Source: Epiperipatus broadwayi
Lineage: Eukaryota > Onychophora > Udeonychophora > Euonychophora > Peripatidae
Reading direction: 5' to 3'
Length of the DNA: 64,000 nt
Assembly: GCA_028023455.1 (NCBI GenBank)
Contig: JAQFVV010006454.1
Location: forward strand, 588,001 to 652,000
The notes beneath the pieces were generated by a model. It was not told the DNA's origin and searched no databases. It saw nothing but the letters and a program-made list of their open reading frames with translations. Position numbers and translations under genes: made by a program. This document shows positions 12,029 to 24,805 of this stretch, one piece after another. Within the stretch, counting starts at the first letter, position 1, and each line of letters starts with the position of its first letter.

Positions 12029-12722
12029 ATTCTTTGAAAAACAATGCAATAATTAATACAGTAAATAATATTTTAAAAACAAATATCTACTATAATTTAA
12101 TAGAAGTACTGTTGACTATCTAAGTAGTTGCTATCAACTATATTCAAATTCAGTTACAAAAAAACGTTATAAATGTCTACAAAAACAATTACGTCATACA
12201 TCAATTTTCCCACAATTCATTAATTTTTATATTAGCAACTTGTCTATTTATCAAATGCTGTCTTTCGTTTCTTATTAACATAGGTTCTTTAATTTTACAT
12301 TTATTATTATTTCTTTCAATACATAAAATCTTAACTGTATTAAAATCAAAATCAAAACCATAATGTTACATCATGTTATATGTATATATGTTTTTGATTT
12401 TGATTTTAATAAAGTTAAGATTTTATGTATTGAAAAAAATAATAATAAATGTAAAAGTAAAGATGTGTTAATAAGAAACAGAAGTCAGCATTTGATAAAT
12501 AGACAAGTTGCTAATAAAAACATTAATGAATTGTGGGAAAATTGATGTATGATGTAATTGTTTTTGTAGACATGTATAATGGTTTTTTTTTTTTGTAACC
12601 GAATTTGAATATAGTTGACAATGACTACTTACATAATTGAAAGTACTTCTATTAAATTATAGTAGATATTTGTTTTAAAATATTATTTACTGTATTAATT
12701 ATTGTATTGTTTTTCGAAGAAT
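12029..12722. mobile_element. Penelope-like palindrome, almost perfectly symmetric (copy 3)
   Basis: Two arms of about 335 bp (12029-12362 and about 12385-12722) are inverted copies of each other around a loop of about 22 bp. Shared blocks include ACAGTAAATAATATTTTAAA and its complement. The plus strand of the right arm encodes a peptide with FDFDFNKVKILCIEKNNNK and HLINRQVANKNINELWEN stretches. The left arm encodes the same on the minus strand. These match the end of the GIY-YIG endonuclease seen in copies 1 and 2. So two 3'-terminal PLE fragments lie in mirror orientation. (TA)n tracts flank both sides. Confidence 0.65.
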
Positions 12723-12782
12723 TATATATATTTGTTTATAATTGGAATACCGACATTGATTACTAATATATATATATATATA
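12723..12782. other. Spacer with (TA)n
   Basis: Short AT-rich spacer ending in a (TA)n run that abuts the next foldback element. Confidence 0.5.
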
Positions 12783-12945
12783 TAATTTCAATCTCTGTAG
12801 TCAAGTTGCAGTCTTTATTGTCTATGTAAGTATATTAGACCATTAATAAAGGTGGGATTCCACCTTTATTGTTAAAAGGAGGTTGACTTGACAAAAGTTT
12901 GAAATTATTGATTGTTATTAATATTGGGATTGTCTAAATATTGAC

Positions 12946-12950
<5 letters not shown>
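12783..12950. mobile_element. Short foldback/MITE-like element (short form of family F)
   Basis: Begins AATTTCAATCTCTGTAGTCA and ends with the inverted counterpart around GACAAAAGTTTGAAATT, giving imperfect terminal inverted repeats. An internal perfect hairpin AATAAAGGTGG-GATT-CCACCTTTATT lies at 12844-12869. Its two ends recur separately at 46683-46755 and 49005-49108, so this looks like an internally deleted form of a longer element. Confidence 0.5.
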
Positions 12951-12956
<6 letters not shown>

Positions 12957-12990
<34 letters not shown>

Positions 12991-13015
12991 ACATATATAT
13001 ATATATATATATATT
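12957..13015. repeat. (TA)n microsatellite
   Basis: Two long (TA)n runs separated by TATAAACA. Confidence 0.9.
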
Positions 13016-15094
13016 GCAACATAACCTATTTTTTCTTAAAATTTTAGATTAACATTCAAGCTTATATCAAAATAATAACATATTCCAGTGTCAGTATTAA
13101 CAGGCCGCCAGTAAATTTTTTATTTCTCCTCTTTTCTTCTTTAAAAAAAGTATTTCAATACTGATCATCATAAAATATATTAAATTCTGATGGTATTCAG
13201 ATACAATTTTAAATAGTAATCCTTATTGGCATATCTGTTCCGATTTATATGTATACAATTTACATAAATAATATTATTTAATAACTGAAATAAATATTTG
13301 GAGGATTTATGAGAAGCAAACTAATTGTTCTAATTATTTTTTCTAGATAAACAAACTAGTTGTATTGTTTTACCTTTACAAATCATTCTTACCTTTTTAA
13401 AAACCTATTAGAAATAGAATTATAACAATATAATACAATCAAATTTTTAATAATAATTTACACAATATTTGATGGTAAAAATAAATAATATAAAAATATT
13501 AACTAAGACATCAATGGTCAAATAAATAATAAAAAATCTACAAATAAAAAAAGTTCACTTAAAATTTAAATCGTATTCATGAAATATCCATAAATTGAAA
13601 TAACTTTTATATAAATTTACCTCAGATTGATCTTTATGCTTCTGATAGAAATGTTCATCAGTGATCATAAAATATTTTTTATTCTTTTATGTATATTTTC
13701 CCTCTTTGATTTTACTTTGTAAGTGCTCAATTTGGAAATTACATGTTGAAGTTATTGTTATAGAATCAGTTTTTTTATATATATTCAGTTACAATTGGAT
13801 TTCCATTGTTTTAAACTATTTACTGGTCATAATATGTTTTCATGGTATTTAAAATGAACATCGTTTATAGTTGTAGGTTTTGTATGTTTGCCATTCATTT
13901 AGATACTTCAATAACTAGATGTAATCTGGTAAGCTTGTTCTAAACACCTATAAAGAGGTACCTTTTGTAAACTAGCACTGGAAGAAAATTTTTTCTGGTT
14001 TCTGGGAAAGATTCTTATTAATTAAACATTAGTTTGAAGATAGGTTTTTAATTGATGATTAAAATGGCAATTCTGTAACTGGACAGAAAAAAAGAGAAGA
14101 TTCCAAGACAATATGATTTTTGTTTCCTGCTATTTATATTGCAGCTTTTTCTAAAAAAAAAAAAAACTTGATCTTTTGATTCAAAACAGAATTTTGTATA
14201 AATTGTTTTATTTTTAAATAAATTAAAAATATTAAGGGAAGGAAATAAATTATATAACAAAACCTATTACAAATCCAAGGAAACATTATTTTTACCTAAT
14301 TAATCTTGATAACAGAACAGTACAATACAAATTTTTAGTACCGATTTCAATTGATTTTATGTAAAAACTTTTTATTAATACCACATTGCCAACCACCTAA
14401 ATAAACTTGTAATGAATATTTCCATTTCAAATTTATCCTGATGAAATAAAAAAAATATTAATATGCAATTTAAAATTTCGAATTTTTTTTTTCATTTTTG
14501 TAAATTATTTACTTTATTTTTCAATTATAATTTACTTTAGACATACTTAAAACAAGCATTGTGTCCTCGTGTTTCATTGCCATTCTAACACATTTCCACT
14601 TTTTTTGCTTTGGATTCTGTTATACAGCTTCAAATATAGTCCTCTTTATTATTATTTAGAGTGAAATTTATTAGAATGTCATTTCATTTTCTCCTTGATA
14701 TTGTAGTACAATGTTTCTACTAAATTTTCTTTCCCATGCCTTGCAACATCCACTCTTTCTTTAGTAAACATTTTAAAGGTTTTTTTTCTAGATTTATTTG
14801 CCTGATTCCTTTCTCTGTTTTTCTAATCATTATAATATTTGTCATCTCTATTCAATGTTACAACATGTATTTTATTTTTAAGAATAATTCTAAAGTTTAA
14901 ATTAGAATTTGTTGTATAACGTCTTCTTGGAATCTTTACTTTTATTTAAATCTGAAGGTTCTGCTTCATTGTACATTTCATTATCTGCTGGTAACTTAGT
15001 CCTTCTATCACAAATTTATTTTTTCTGGATAACTATTTGCCAAGTCTATCTTGACAAATTTCTTGATAATGTGTCTCTTTATTTCACTACAATC
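13016..15094. other. AT-rich stretch with possible decayed coding relic
   Basis: Mostly featureless. From about 14540 to the hAT insertion, and continuing past it to about 15850, the minus strand shows short coding-like pieces such as RVDVARHGKENLVETLYYN near 14750 and KKFVKIDLANSYPEKINL near 15045, in shifting frames. These suggest an old, unidentified element into which the hAT was inserted. I do not assign a family. Confidence 0.35.
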
Positions 15095-15648
15095 TTTTAG
15101 AACAGGGGTGGGCAAATAGCGGCCTGAGGGCCACATCTGTCCCACTAAGAGTTTTTATGTGGCCCATCAAGACAATTGGAAACCATCTGCCTTGAACTGA
15201 GATTTCCTTCCTGTGTGTGATCAAAGATTCATCTCGTATTTTCCACTAGGATGGCCACGTCAATACACATGCGCAGTGTAGATACGATGTGCAGTGCATT
15301 GCCAGTTGATCTGGCTAATTTCAATTTTGTCTTTGCATTAGCAAATATATACATTTCCAACTTTAGTGAAACCATGAACCCTCTGAAAAAATATAAAATC
15401 GGTGATAAATGGCATGTGTTTAATGAATAATGGACAAACAAATATTTTTTTGGTAATACAGGGAATAAAGCAGTGTGTTTATTGTGTCATGAAAAAATGT
15501 GCAGCCCTCTGCTAACTTTCACTTCCACAAAGTGACCCTCGATATGGCCCTCCACTAACCTTCACTTCCCCAAAGTGGCCCCTGATATGGCCCTCCATCA
15601 ACCTCTGTGGCCCCCGATTTAAAACAATTGCCCACCCCTGTTTTAGAA
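15095..15648 (+). mobile_element. Non-autonomous hAT transposon with perfect 8-bp target duplication
   Basis: The element runs 15103-15640 (538 bp), with ends CAGGGGTGGGCAA and TTGCCCACCCCTG. It is flanked on both sides by TTTTAGAA (15095-15102 and 15641-15648). The 8-bp duplication and CAGGGGTGG ends are characteristic of hAT elements. Inside, the plus strand from 15374 reads MNPLKKYKIGDKWHVFNE, then a stop, then a short stretch ending VCLLCHEKM. This is the start of a BED-type zinc-finger hAT transposase. The rest of the transposase is deleted. GC-rich GTGGCC blocks near the right end form a local imperfect repeat. The intact duplication shows the insertion boundaries exactly. Confidence 0.93.
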
Positions 15649-16568
15649 TACTTTTTACTTTTCATTGAAATTATATTTATTGCTTTACATCACTATACAA
15701 GTTATCTTTATTCAACTCAATGTAAGACTGTGTAACATTAAAATCCACTTCTACTGAATTTGTGTCCACTATAATATTTTCTCCTTCATTCCATGTTATT
15801 TTTAATTAAAGCATGTTCAAAAAACTCCTTAAACAATATTTCACACCCTCATATATATGTGTAGCATTTCTAGGAGCATATAAATGATTAATATTATTTC
15901 AGCTTATACTTTTACTTTCTAAAAGGGTAAATTGCATAATAAATTATACATTTTTGCATATTTGTATTTATGAATTTAACAAAAAATGTCCTTATTATTG
16001 GAAGCATAAAATTACTTTTAACAAAAATTATTTTAATATGTTTCTAAAGTTTCATAACATAATAAAATTGATCTTTGTTTTACTACTTGTGCAAATAAAT
16101 GTTTTATAACAATATTATTATGATAAAAAAAAACTAAGTCAACAACTATACTTCATAATATGCTTGAAAAAACAAACAATAAATAGTAGCAGTCTTTCAT
16201 TACATAGCTTTATGTACAGAGGCTTACAAGAATACATTTATGAATGTGATTACATCAAATACAATACAAAACAGCCTTATTGATGAAATACATCTTAAAT
16301 AATATCAACCAAATAAAGACTATAATATATTTGCAACCTAAATATATCTCTTCCAAACCATTAAAATGTAGTATATTTAGTATGAAAAAATTAGTAGTTA
16401 ATAATAAAATTATAATGAATCTAATTTATTAGTTGTCACCCATATACATGCACACAAAAGAAATGTTGGTGTATAAAAGAAACATGCATGAAGACCAGTA
16501 TTATTAAATTAACTAATAATGTTCCTTTTTTTGAGATGAAAGAATTTATGGAAAAAATGCTAAAGTTA

Positions 16569-16570
<2 letters not shown>
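15649..16570. other. AT-rich stretch, continuation of decayed sequence
   Basis: About 15650-15850 on the minus strand continues the coding-like relic interrupted by the hAT (for example VDTNSVEVDFNVTQSY). After that nothing is recognisable. Confidence 0.4.
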
Positions 16571-16610
<40 letters not shown>

Positions 16611-16616
16611 CTATAT

Positions 16617-16653
<37 letters not shown>
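16571..16653. repeat. (AT)n microsatellite
   Basis: Two long (TA)n runs broken by CTATATAGA. It flanks the left side of the Penelope-like element. Confidence 0.93.
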
Positions 16654-16656
<3 letters not shown>

Positions 16657-16701
16657 ATATGAAGATTTTCACAGGTTGCACATATAAAAGATATATATTT
16701 T

Positions 16702-17955
16702 GCGGGTTCATCCATGTTAAAAAAATTTTAAATATTGATATACTGACGTTTTGACTTGATCGCACAACTCATCCACTGGGTGATAAAGGGAAGAAACACA
16801 GTTGTAGAGGTGCTACAATCACTAATTTGAAAAAAAAACCTTAGAGTTCCCCAATAGCAAAAATGTTAAATTAAGAATGTTTTTTTAAAAAAAATCTTTC
16901 CAAATAGGAGGAAGTTTGCATGTATCACCTCGCTTATTGATACAATCTAGTCTTTTAAGTATCTCAATGGCTTCTCTAATTTTGCACTGGTAGAGATTAT
17001 CACATCTGGATATAATCCTGGTACCAGAAAAATCAATTTTATGATCAGAATCTATAGTATGTAATGAGAGTGCTGATGATGATGAGTGTTGTCTAACTGC
17101 ATTAGCATGCTCATCTCTCCTAACACTGATACGACAATTACTCATACCTATGTAAGAAGCTTTACAATTTTCACATGAGATTTAAGAGGGATTAAATTTT
17201 TAGGCTTGGTTATTTTATTGCTGATCTTTTGATGAGTAGAAAATGATGTATCTATATTATAGTGTTTTAATATACATCCAATAATGTCTGTAGTTCCTTT
17301 TACATATGGAACACAAATCCTAATAGCTGATTCATCATCTTTTTGTTTCCTATTTTGTCCATTTTGGGCTTGAAATAAGACTTTTTTATATAAATTTATA
17401 ATTATAACTATTTTCTAATAAAACTATTAATATGATTTATTTTTTACTTTCAGATGTGACTTATCTAAAAAATTAATTGCTTTATTTAAAAGAGTTTTGG
17501 CTATAGAATCTATCTGAGTTGGGTGATGATGAGAATGTAAATGTAAATATCTGTCTGTGTGTGTATTATTTCTGTAAATCGAAAAAAATAAACTATTTGT
17601 GGTTCTGCTGACTAGAACATCAAGAAAAAAGAGTTTTCCATCAGACTATGTCCATTGTAGATTTAATATGAAGATGCATATTATTTAAATGCAAGAAAAA
17701 AAAAATCATTTATTATTTTCATGTTGCCATATGACAAAAGTGTCATTTATGTATCTGAGCCAAATGAGAAGTTTTAAAGATGATGATTCTAAAACACAAG
17801 TTTCTATACTTTTCATGAATAAATCAGCTATTACTCCTAAGATAGGTGAGCTGATGGGAGTACCAAAAACTTGTCTGTAATGCTGTCCATTGTATACAAA
17901 ATATGTGTTCAAGAGACAACATTTAATTTAAAATTTTTTAGCATGGATGAACCCA
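16702..17955 (-). mobile_element. Penelope-like element with terminal inverted repeats (copy 4)
   Basis: A minus-strand element bounded by inverted repeats of about 30 bp: 16702-16732 (starting GCGGGTTCATCCATGTTAAA) and 17926-17955 (ending TAGCATGGATGAACCCA). They match apart from a few bases. (TA)n tracts lie just outside both ends. The interior encodes a PLE reverse transcriptase C-terminal part followed by a GIY-YIG endonuclease, and then about 150 bp of 3' sequence. It is truncated at its 5' side, because only the last part of the RT is present. Penelope-like elements are known for terminal repeats in either orientation, which fits what is seen. Confidence 0.85.
16885..17912 (-). pseudogene. 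Penelope-like RT plus GIY-YIG endonuclease, broken
   Basis: A retroelement protein that would copy its RNA and cleave the target. Order on the minus strand: RT palm remnant 17912-17706, with FGTPISSPI (normally GxPMGSP) and RYINDTFVIW, where the usual YxDD catalytic box reads YIND. Next, at about 17640-17450, comes a FLDVLVSRTTN stretch and a THTDRYLHLHSHHHP stretch, a strong Penelope signature. A linker with RICVPYVKGTTDIIG lies near 17320. Then 17145-16885 has the GIY-YIG segment with MSNCRISVRRDEHANAV and SSALSLHTIDSDHKIDF, ending LPPIWKDFF. Stops near 17440, near 17150 and between frames show it is dead. The family call rests on these three independent motif blocks in the right order. Confidence 0.85.
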
Positions 17956-18709
<754 letters not shown>

Positions 18710-19080
18710 TTATAATACTTTAGGATTAAATAAATTAACTGAGATAATGTAAACAATGAAATAAAATTGTAGAGAAACAATAAAATGAAATTAAGGTCTG
18801 ATGAGTATGATGTAAATATAAATTCAGCTTTCTGATTTTGATTAATACAATAAACTATCACATTGTGGTTCATAAATACCTCATAATAGATTTACAAAAA
18901 ACACACCTAAATATGAACACACAGATGTGTGATATAATAATTTATAAACACATTTGAATTGTCATAAACCTATAAATAAAATTCATTTTTATAATACATA
19001 ATTAATAACTGATTTAACATATCAATGTGTGTGCATAGAAATGTATGAACATGCTGGAATTTATAAAAAAATAATCCTAA
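18710..19080. other. AT-rich stretch, no gene seen
   Basis: Nothing recognisable before the RTE tail. Confidence 0.55.
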
Positions 19081-20541
19081 TTATCATCATCATCAACCAT
19101 TATCAACCCACTGCAGGATGAAAGTTTCTCCAAGTTCAATCCATCTTTTCCTATCTTTAGCTTCTCTTCTCCACATCACCCCTGCTCACTTTCTTATTTC
19201 ATCCACCCATCTCACATGTGGTCTCTTTCTGGGTCTTTTACAATTTTTTGGAATCCAGTTTAAAATTTCAATTGTCCATCTGTTATCATGTCTTCTAACA
19301 ATATGTCCAGCCCAACTCCACTTCAGTCTTTTAATTTTTTCAGTGAGGTTTGTAACACCTGTTTGTTCTCTTACCCACACATTGTGTTTTCTATCCCTTC
19401 TTGTTATTCCCAACATGCATCTCTCCATACTTTTTTGGGTGGTCTGAAGTCTCTGTATTGCTCTTCTATTAAGTGTCTAAGTCTCAGATCCATAAGTAAG
19501 AACTAGAAAAACACATTTATTAATAACCTTCCTTTTCAAACACATAATCATATTTCCTTTTAGTATCAAATTATTTCTACCAAATGCACTCCAACCAAGT
19601 TTAATTGTATGATTAATTTCATCCATTATATTTCCATCTGTATTAATAATCTGACAAAGGTATTTGTAACTGTTAACTTCTTCTAATGCATCATAATCAA
19701 TCTTTATTTTTATATTTTGAGAAACTCTATTAAACATTACTTTAGTCTTTTTAACATTTATCTTTAGTCCTACTTTCCTACTTTCATCTGATAACTGCTG
19801 AAAAATTTTCTGTAGCTCTAAAGCATTATTAGCAAAAACAAATACATCATCTGCAAAGTCTAAATGACTTAAATAATCTCCATTTACTTTCACTCCTTTA
19901 GCTTCCCATTTTAATCCACAAAATACTTCTTGCAGCACTGCTGTAAAAAGTTTTGGAGATATGGAATCACCCTGTCTTACACCCTTTTCAATGTTGGTTT
20001 TCCTACTATCATTATGTAATCTAATTGTTGCTGTTGCATTTTTATAAATATTCTTCAAATTATGACAATATCCTGGATCTACACCTTGATGATCCAATGC
20101 TTTAATCACTGAAGAAATGTTTATAGAATCAAATGCCTTTTCATAGTCTACAAATCCTAAACATAATGGCAACTCATATTCATTTGTTCTTTCTATAATT
20201 TCTCTCAATACCTGGATATGATCTACTGTACTAAAACCACTTTTAAATCCAGCTTGTTCTCTTGGTTGGTGGAAATCCAGTGTTTTCTGTAGACAAGTTG
20301 TAATTATCTTAGTAAAAATTTTGTATAAAACTGATAAAAGACTGATAGGTCTGTAATTTCTAATATCTTCTTTATCACCTTTTTTAAATATTAATACTAC
20401 ATTCTTCCAATCATCTGGTACATCTTTATCATTTAGACATTTGGTATATAACTTTGCTAAAAAAAATTCTATTTTATCACATGCTTCTTTTAATATATCA
20501 ATTACAATTCCATCATTAGCTGGAGCCTTTCCTTTCTTCAT
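19081..20541 (-). mobile_element. RTE-clade LINE, 5'-truncated (copy 2)
   Basis: Minus-strand copy of the same RTE family as the 3.55-6.5 kb element. It begins abruptly at about 20541 within the RT domain (5' truncation is usual for LINEs) and ends with a (GAT)n-like tail, seen on the plus strand as ATCATCATCATCAACC at 19083-19098. The flanks show no clear target duplication. Confidence 0.92.
19105..20541 (-). pseudogene. RTE reverse transcriptase, partial, with one early stop
   Basis: The best-preserved RT in the window. A 354-codon frame (20541-19480) starts at KKGKAP. Blocks by residue: NYRPISLLS (62-70), EQAGF (95-99), VDYEKAFDS (131-139, catalytic Asp), RQGDSISP (189-196), FADD (219-222, catalytic pair), GLKIN (258-262) and YLC (normally YLG, about 284). 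It stops after LTYGSET at a TAG, and the frame continues with the RTE tail. That tail includes WSWAGHIVRRHDNRW, WIPKNCKRPRKRPHVRW and DEIRK, lying at about 19410-19190. The endonuclease and N-terminal RT are missing. RTE reverse transcriptase is secure; it is not functional because of truncation and the stop. Confidence 0.92.
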
Positions 20542-21092
20542 AAAATCCTAATAAACCATATATTTTTTCAATACACAACTAATTATTTGCTGAAAACATA
20601 CATAAAATTCACACATCTATGTGTGTATGTATAAAAAATAGATAGTATGGATCAAAATTATATTATTTGTAAAATAAAAAAGTTTTTTCTTTTTATTTTA
20701 TTTTTTAAAAAAATAGTTTTTTGACAATTCAGGTTACTCTTAATTAATTTCAAACATTTTTAAAAATACTCCAGCAAGTTCTTTTGTTCAATATAGCAAG
20801 ATTTTTGGAGGTTTTCTTTTTCAATAAAATATAAAAGTTTATAAATCGATTATTTTTTAGACTTATAAACCAAGCAAAAAATACTTGTTTTATATTTAAT
20901 TTCCAGATTTTAACAATCATCATTTTCACTAAAGAGTTTCACTTCTAATAAAGAATCTGGAAATGGTCATTTATTATTTTCTTTTATTATTCTAGATTTA
21001 GTTGACTAATTTTCTCAAAAAATTATTTACTTTTAAAATCAGCTGATATCTGTATTTGATATGCAGACTGCAGTACCTTTGTCTGTGTTTTC
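20542..21092. other. AT-rich stretch, no gene seen
   Basis: Nothing recognisable. Confidence 0.5.
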
Positions 21093-21425
21093 TTACATAA
21101 TGATAAAATTGTGTATATATATATAGCATGTTAATTTATTGGTAAACTGGTCCCTTCTAAAACCATATACTGGCTTGTTGTCATCTTTAGGAAAGATATA
21201 AACTGGTAACTTCTGGCCTGCAGTGAGATCCATCCAGTCTCTATGGCATCTAGTACATGCATACATATAGGCTATGAACCACATAAAATCTGGAATTTCC
21301 TTCCATGTGAATCCAAACTCTACCATTGTGAGGTTGCAGATACTGACTTGCACTGTTTTGTCTTTAGTTATATCTTCATGGTAACACTGTATAACCCTAA
21401 AACTGTTTTTTAATTTTTTTTCCAA
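21093..21425 (-). CDS. Unidentified protein exon, best host-gene candidate
   Basis: A 110-codon minus-strand frame. About 21412-21125 has clearly higher G+C than its surroundings and a balanced, non-repetitive peptide rich in Trp and Cys. It includes ICNLTMVEFGFTWKEIP, a possible amphipathic or membrane-like stretch FMWFIAYMYACTRCHRDW, and LPVYIFPKDDN. Just upstream on the minus strand a T-rich run, then CAG TTTTAG, offers two possible splice acceptors (near 21408-21415). The upstream residues (KKLKNS) are probably intron. On the other side, weak GT donors are possible near 21163 and 21137, otherwise the frame runs into (TA)n and stops. It is not repeated elsewhere in the window. I do not recognise the protein and propose no function; it could also be an exon of an unlisted transposon. 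Confidence 0.42.
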   Translation of the reverse strand: MEKKLKNSFRVIQCYHEDITKDKTVQVSICNLTMVEFGFTWKEIPDFMWFIAYMYACTRCHRDWMDLTAGQKLPVYIFPKDDNKPVYGFRRDQFTNKLTCYIYIHNFIIM

Positions 21426-24400
21426 CCATTTTATAGTGAGGGTGGAATTTTAAAAAAAAAGCATTAATTAAAAGTAAGTTTTCTTTATTTTTATTAAAAA
21501 AAAGTTCTTGACTCTTTTCAATTTATCTTAATCTTTTCAAAAACAACTTTGTATGATTTTTAACAAAATATGTTATAACTTTTTTATTGCATAATTTATT
21601 ATTGGCTGAGTGAATTAAAAGTTCTGAGTTTGATTAGTCAATTAACAAACTCAGCTGTAAAATATATTCATATTTTAATATTATATTCATTTTAGTTTCA
21701 TTTATAAAAAATATATTAATAATTTGTCAGGTTATGAAAGTAAACAAAAGTTTTTTTTCAAAAATAATTTTTTATTTATAATTATAAAAATATTCGATAG
21801 CAGAAAAAATAAAAATAAAAAAATTGTATCAAATTACAAGTCATGTGAATGTCATTGATATCCCTCCTCAATTTATGTTATTATAAAAGTTAAGAATTTT
21901 TTAGTAAAATCTTAGCATTTTTTAAATAATTATATTTTCAGCATATTTTACCAAAATACATTATAATATGTAAATAAATCCCAGAAAAATATTCTAAAAC
22001 ATTAATCTTTGTTTGAAAATCAAGTAAAAAGCTTGCGGCAATCTAAACTCTAGACAGGCATATCAAAATTATTACTACCACTGATTTCTTTTTCAATTTA
22101 CATTCGTGTAATGTATACAATTTTTTAATAAAATATTATTTTTGTAAAATAACTATATTTTCAGCATATGAAAATAATTTATAATATGTACAAAAAATAA
22201 TAAAAAAACACTCTAAAACATATATTTTCATTTTCAGCAGTGAAAATTAATTACCGGTGATCTTTATTACCAATTAATCATCAGCCAATCAGCATTTAAA
22301 ACAGATGGCCTCCTCCTTTTGTTAGATCTTCAACATCACATATATTGATATTTTGCTTGTAAAATAATTTGAGAGTGGGCAGCAACTTACGGGACTTTTT
22401 ATAACCTTTAAAACAAGCTTAATTACAGTACCATGGCTCAAAAAATAGCCGATTTCAAGCAACCTAATGCAATTGCTGAAAAAGACTGGATAGAGATATG
22501 GAAGGGATATAAGCTCTAATTAAAAAAAATTAATGTAATCAAAATAGATAGTTGAATTTAGTAATTACCATTATGTCTATTGTAACATAAAAATATGCTT
22601 GTATTAATTTCAAAATCAGAATTTTTTTAAAAATTAATAAGACCATTTTAAATGTTTAATTTATAATAATTTTAATTCAAAATTATTTAATTCTTAACTG
22701 TTATTCCAATGTAATATAGAATCTACAATTTTTTTATCTGTACTTATTTTTATTTCTACTTTATATATATATATGTGTGTGTGTGTGCACGCGCACCCTA
22801 GTATGTTGATGTTTTAAATGATATATATAACCATCTCAATATATATATATATAAATCTTATTTGTGTCATTATTCTTAACAAGTATAAACACAATTTTTT
22901 GATAATAAAAACTTACCCTGATCCATGATTCTTTGTTAGTGACATATTTTTTTAAAAATTCCATTCACTCAATTATATTAATAAAACTTATAAAGGCAAA
23001 GTTATTTTAAAACACTGTAAATATTATTTTGTTATTCATTTCCAAAATATAAATAAACTAATCCCTTAAAAGGTCTCTAAGTTATTTTAAATGGTTCTTA
23101 TAAAATGCTCTTACATTGCTATTCTCCAAAGGTTTATTCTGAAATAGCTGATTGTTATATAATCTTCTTGAAACATGATTTTTATTAGATAACAATGATA
23201 CAGATATTATTGATGCAGTTATAGTTTATAAAGTCATCAAAAGGCTCAGGCAAAGTTAGCTTTTTATTTTTCCATAGCTATTTGTTTTTTTCTATATAAA
23301 TAAGGTGAAAAAAGGAACAACATTTTAAATAGTCTTGCCTATATTTATAAGTATTCCATTTTATGTCCATCTTTCTAAATGATAAAATAAATGATGACTA
23401 TACCATGCATTGAACACATAAGATCTTCGAATAGTTCATAAATGATTTCCACATATATCAACTTTTTTGTTTTAAAATATTTTAAATGTATATTCAAATT
23501 TCAAAAATATTTAATTAACTATTGTAAAAAAAATGAAATTAAAATAGTATACAACGAAGTATACTATGTTTATTTCTTTTTTCTACCAAATATTACAATA
23601 GATATACAATCTCTGTTTAAATTTAAGTTATTGGTCTTTTTATAAACTTTATAACTAAATATTCACACAAACAATTTTCTTCACTGTTTAGATAATAAAA
23701 ACATTTATGATTAGATTATTAAGCTTTAAAAATCTATTTAATTAAGATATATGTGTAGAATATTTTTACCAACCAATAACCAATTACACAAAATATTCCC
23801 AAAAGATTCAAAAAATAAACTGTATACATATATAAAACATAAAGCAATATCTATTTTAAATAAATGAAGCATAAACATTTAAAATAATGTATTTTGTAAG
23901 CTAAACAAAAAAATTATATTTATTGAATATAGATTAATCTCTAATAACGACAATATACATAAACTTCCGCATTTACCCTTATAATTTATGTATTTTGTGA
24001 ATTCAAATGTAATTTAGCTCATGCGATTGTATAGATCCTAAAAGTACTTATATGATAATTTATCATGTGCTCCATTGCAACTTTAGGGATTAATCTTTTT
24101 TAAAAAAAAGTTAATAGTTTATAATCAAAATTATTATATTTACTTTGTATGTGCATTAATTAGTTTTAATGCCATTCTTTAATGATTATTCTTATTAAAA
24201 TTATATTATGACTTGGTTTGTAAAATTAATACTGCTACTGTTAATTTAGATTGTTTAGTAGCTTTGCACTTGCGCACAAATAATATTACAAAGAAAATAT
24301 TATTTCTTGGAAATTTTGAGTACCATTTATTTTATTAATGCAATTTTACAATTTATTTTTATATGATATTCTAATTGTTTGTGGTATTCCCTAGTTCTAA

Positions 24401-24750
24401 TTTGTAATTAACACCTAGGAGTATTAAATATTATTTTTAATTTTAGTACTGTAACATATTTTTGATTTATAAAAATTATTTACAATTGTTTTATCAACTT
24501 TATTTTCCTCGATAATAAATTGAAACTAATAGGATTCCTAAAATACTTCTACATAAATGTTTTCTTAAAAAATATCAAGGAGGTTAAAAAAAGGTCAGAA
24601 CAATATTTTTTAATAGTAATTATTATATAAAGATTATCTAGAATAAACTCTATATTACCCTATTTTGTACGTAATTACTTTATTAAAAAAAATCTAGATG
24701 TAAGGATAACTATGTATACTATAATATAGTATGTATTTGTATTTACTTTG
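21426..24750. other. AT-rich stretch, no gene supported
   Basis: Long featureless AT-rich interval. It holds a short (TA)n(TG)n run near 22762-22790 and a 28-codon frame at 22433-22519 with a good start context (see rejected list). No repeat family shared with the rest of the window was seen. Confidence 0.5.
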
Positions 24751-24751
24751 C

Positions 24752-24805
<54 letters not shown>

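Noticed and set aside
22433-22519. 28-codon frame MAQKIADFKQPNAIAEKDWIE with good start context
   Set aside because: Too short, with no partner exon, splice donor or homologue recognised. Could be the start of a transposase or an exon, but not supported.
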